From Micromonospora sp. KC723 (GTDB taxonomy: Bacteria > Actinomycetota > Actinomycetes > Mycobacteriales > Micromonosporaceae), in contig NZ_SMKD01000002.1 of assembly GCF_004348595.1 (NCBI RefSeq), forward strand, positions 84,063-148,062: DNA of 64,000 bases, given 5' to 3'. Position numbers and translations under genes: made by a program. The notes under the pieces are model-generated. The model ran no database searches. It saw only the letters and a list, made by a program, of their open reading frames with translations, and was not told the DNA's origin. Position 1 is the stretch's first letter. Each line of letters starts with the position of its first letter. This document shows positions 63,501-64,000 of this stretch, in pieces.

Positions 63501-63867
63501 CACGGAGGTCGACATCGGGCAGGATGGACCCGTAGACCGCCGTGTCACCCTCCAACGTCGGCGCGGGAAGCGCGCTCGGCCACCCGATCGTGACCTGACC
63601 GCCCGCGACCGGCACCCGCACCAGCGGCTCCGCGCCGCCAGCCGAGAAGCCGACATCGGCGAGGGTGGCAACCGGGACGACGGCACCAGCCGAGTCGCGA
63701 TGCAGCATCGTGTCGATCTGTCGCCAACCACTGCCGTCACGCCTCATCGTCCAGCGTGGAACCGCATGCGCCTCCAGCAGAAGAGAACCACGCGGCGTGG
63801 CCAGGACCCGAGACGACTCCGACTTCGATCCACGGACCTCCACCGACGTGCCCAACTGCTTCGCCAC
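60532..63867 (-). CDS. LamG-domain companion protein of the toxin locus, 5' end replaced
   Basis: 1111 residues from a GTG. A beta-rich N-terminal region (WRQIDTMLHRDSAGAVVPVA, LPDVDLRVRALVDGF) and a DNRLRE-like fold (DDGVARVGKDPTGGGTFRSF) precede Fn3-type modules. Two LamG-like jelly rolls follow, at about 725-880 (SFSVAAWVRV, DDVRLWDRV) and 965-1105 (SWTVMARVKPS, VDDVQVWQGV). Such proteins precede RHS toxins in actinomycete loci. The N-terminus starts inside the family domain (AKQLGTSVEV), with no signal peptide; the frame continues upstream into IS sequence, so the original 5' end seems lost to the IS on the other side. Confidence 0.85.
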   Translation of the reverse strand: MAKQLGTSVEVRGSKSESSRVLATPRGSLLLEAHAVPRWTMRRDGSGWRQIDTMLHRDSAGAVVPVATLADVGFSAGGAEPLVRVPVAGGQVTIGWPSALPAPTLEGDTAVYGSILPDVDLRVRALVDGFTWVVVVKSATAAANPALETLRLSLGTSGVSRRARAGGGFDVVNAAGTVVLSAGNALMWDSSGAAETETSPSRSFAESTDGQDESEVLRSAPDGANKVELPAEVVGTDLVIRPDLALLRGADTTYPVVIDPWTTIGKAMWGYTGSANATRDDGVARVGKDPTGGGTFRSFFRFNLSGLAGKTIRSAKFLTEMTHSWDCENTPVNLWRSADLTSSGKQSWDGPNLAKWLEERWGHAHKPSSPTTCPGDPQPDKPMEFASANVKNDVDAYKGDSNYTLALSTRQSDGSSEETSNWWKKFDPTATKLSVEYNTNPNTPTAAQLSTHAEYTAPAQACVTGASRPVVRGYYPWLKATLTDPDGSNGGSLSGVFTLQKWSGTAWATVTGWPRTDSGVVPGGKAEMKFGPIADGEQYRWQVQTKDTLGGASGMSPWCEFYADYSPPAATPKVTPADGLYLESVPIGSNDSPRGAKGYSGRFTFSANGAPDVYDYVYWLDGGPEKTVRAATLGGSATVWITPNRRLSNKLFVKSRDQAGNASATYEYLFLAGDPTAPQASWSMQESAGATQPSTPAGGPILNLYNNPQWSDGWITGTHRTSGRDRAVSFGYGNGWGATTVAPPIDSSRSFSVAAWVRVWSTGTFGSVVAASGTNNGAWQLQRDKNGYWYFHTFSADSATHTRTSVASAGPAATNVWQHVAGVYDAGLQEIRIYVNGVEVGVQPLSSLWSSTGILQIGRVHYNGNQQNYLQGEIDDVRLWDRVINPADDLEPIVKPTLVGQWDMNDEDEEAPRQQGDASGYNRPVTLAEPATAAHFCDGYLSPGLCLDGVSGTADTSEQVLRTEGSWTVMARVKPSVLTGYHTVLSQCGTARCAFYLQRQSNSPASWALVVPDRDAASGVTYSTIKWGGTPVLHDWVHLAATYDSTSRTIRLYVNGAPAGEVTSIPPAWGATGRLRIGSSDSGDFVNGTVDDVQVWQGVLTDAQVGGIATS

Positions 63868-63941
63868 GGCAATGGGTCTGCCCCCGGTTCGGTTGACTCC
63901 TGACCTGTGAGGATGCGTTCCTCGCTGGAAGGATGTCTGTC

Positions 63942-64000
63942 ATGCCGAAAGCGTTTCCCCTGGAGTTCCGCCGTGATGTGGTCGCGGTCGCCCGCAAGGG
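63942..64000 (+). CDS. IS3-family transposase orfA, start only
   Basis: The last 59 bases encode MPKAFPLEFRRDVVAVARK, the beginning of an IS3/IS481-type transposase (helix-turn-helix protein), with GGAAGG ribosome binding site 8 bases upstream. An in-frame ATG at 63933 is an alternative. The rest lies outside the window. The element's left end probably falls between 63868 and about 63900, next to the truncated LamG gene. Confidence 0.75.
   Translation, partial: MPKAFPLEFRRDVVAVARK

Overview
The window is high-GC DNA from a filamentous actinomycete. A Micromonospora-like member of the Micromonosporaceae is the best guess, based on codon bias, many GTG starts, ATGA/GTGA start-stop overlaps, a SigE-family sigma factor of the type common in that family, and many secreted hydrolases. 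No phylogeny could be run, so the taxonomy is inference.

Layout. 1-5 kb: a SpoIIE-type phosphatase (cut by the left edge), a SigE-family sigma factor set between two paralogous secreted or anchored proteins, and a membrane-anchored hypothetical protein. 5-6.7 kb: a frameshifted cyclase-family gene and a scrap of an IS transposase. 6.7-11.4 kb: a response regulator/histidine kinase pair divergent from an ABC-FtsX transporter. 11.9-15.1 kb: a large secreted subtilase. 15.5-24.0 kb: the most interesting region, a tightly overlapping operon encoding an MFS exporter, a radical SAM protein with an auxiliary-cluster C-terminus, a free-standing acyl carrier protein, an ATP-grasp ligase, a Gfo/Idh/MocA oxidoreductase, an aminoglycoside-phosphotransferase-fold kinase, a glycosyltransferase and a stand-alone condensation domain. 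It looks like a small natural-product pathway in which an amino or carboxylic acid is loaded on the carrier protein by the ATP-grasp enzyme, possibly modified there, and transferred by the condensation domain to a sugar-containing acceptor. The logic resembles the acyl side chain of butirosin, but no known product is recognised.

24-34 kb: assorted enzymes (serine hydrolase, truncated questin-oxidase-like gene, F420-type oxidoreductase, GNAT, DinB-like protein, a regulator divergent from an alpha/beta hydrolase with two candidate operator copies, secreted HNH nuclease) and a badly decayed glycoside hydrolase. 34-41 kb: secreted proteins (matrixin-like metalloprotease, SH3-like protein, V8-like protease with its catalytic serine replaced) and a DHA2 exporter, interspersed with remnants of an XRE regulator, tyrosine and serine recombinases, and an ArsR-rhodanese gene. 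42-47 kb: a second ABC-FtsX/two-component module, preceded by a previously easy-to-miss 37-residue peptide gene. 47-51.4 kb: an IS remnant, a macrolide-type glycosyltransferase and a probably broken membrane polymerase.

51.6 kb to the right end: the 3' part of a tRNA-Arg with its terminator looks like an integration-site scar. Beyond it lie a gene-poor stretch with three 74-bp-spaced imperfect palindromic repeats, then a polymorphic-toxin locus: SUKH-like immunity gene, a >2,300-residue RHS toxin with Hint pretoxin module and an unrecognised tip (its N-terminus separated by a one-base frameshift), and a LamG-domain companion whose signal-peptide end is missing next to an incoming IS transposase at the right edge. 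Broken genes are unusually frequent throughout, so the window reads as an accessory, decaying part of a chromosome carrying one compact and apparently intact biosynthetic operon.
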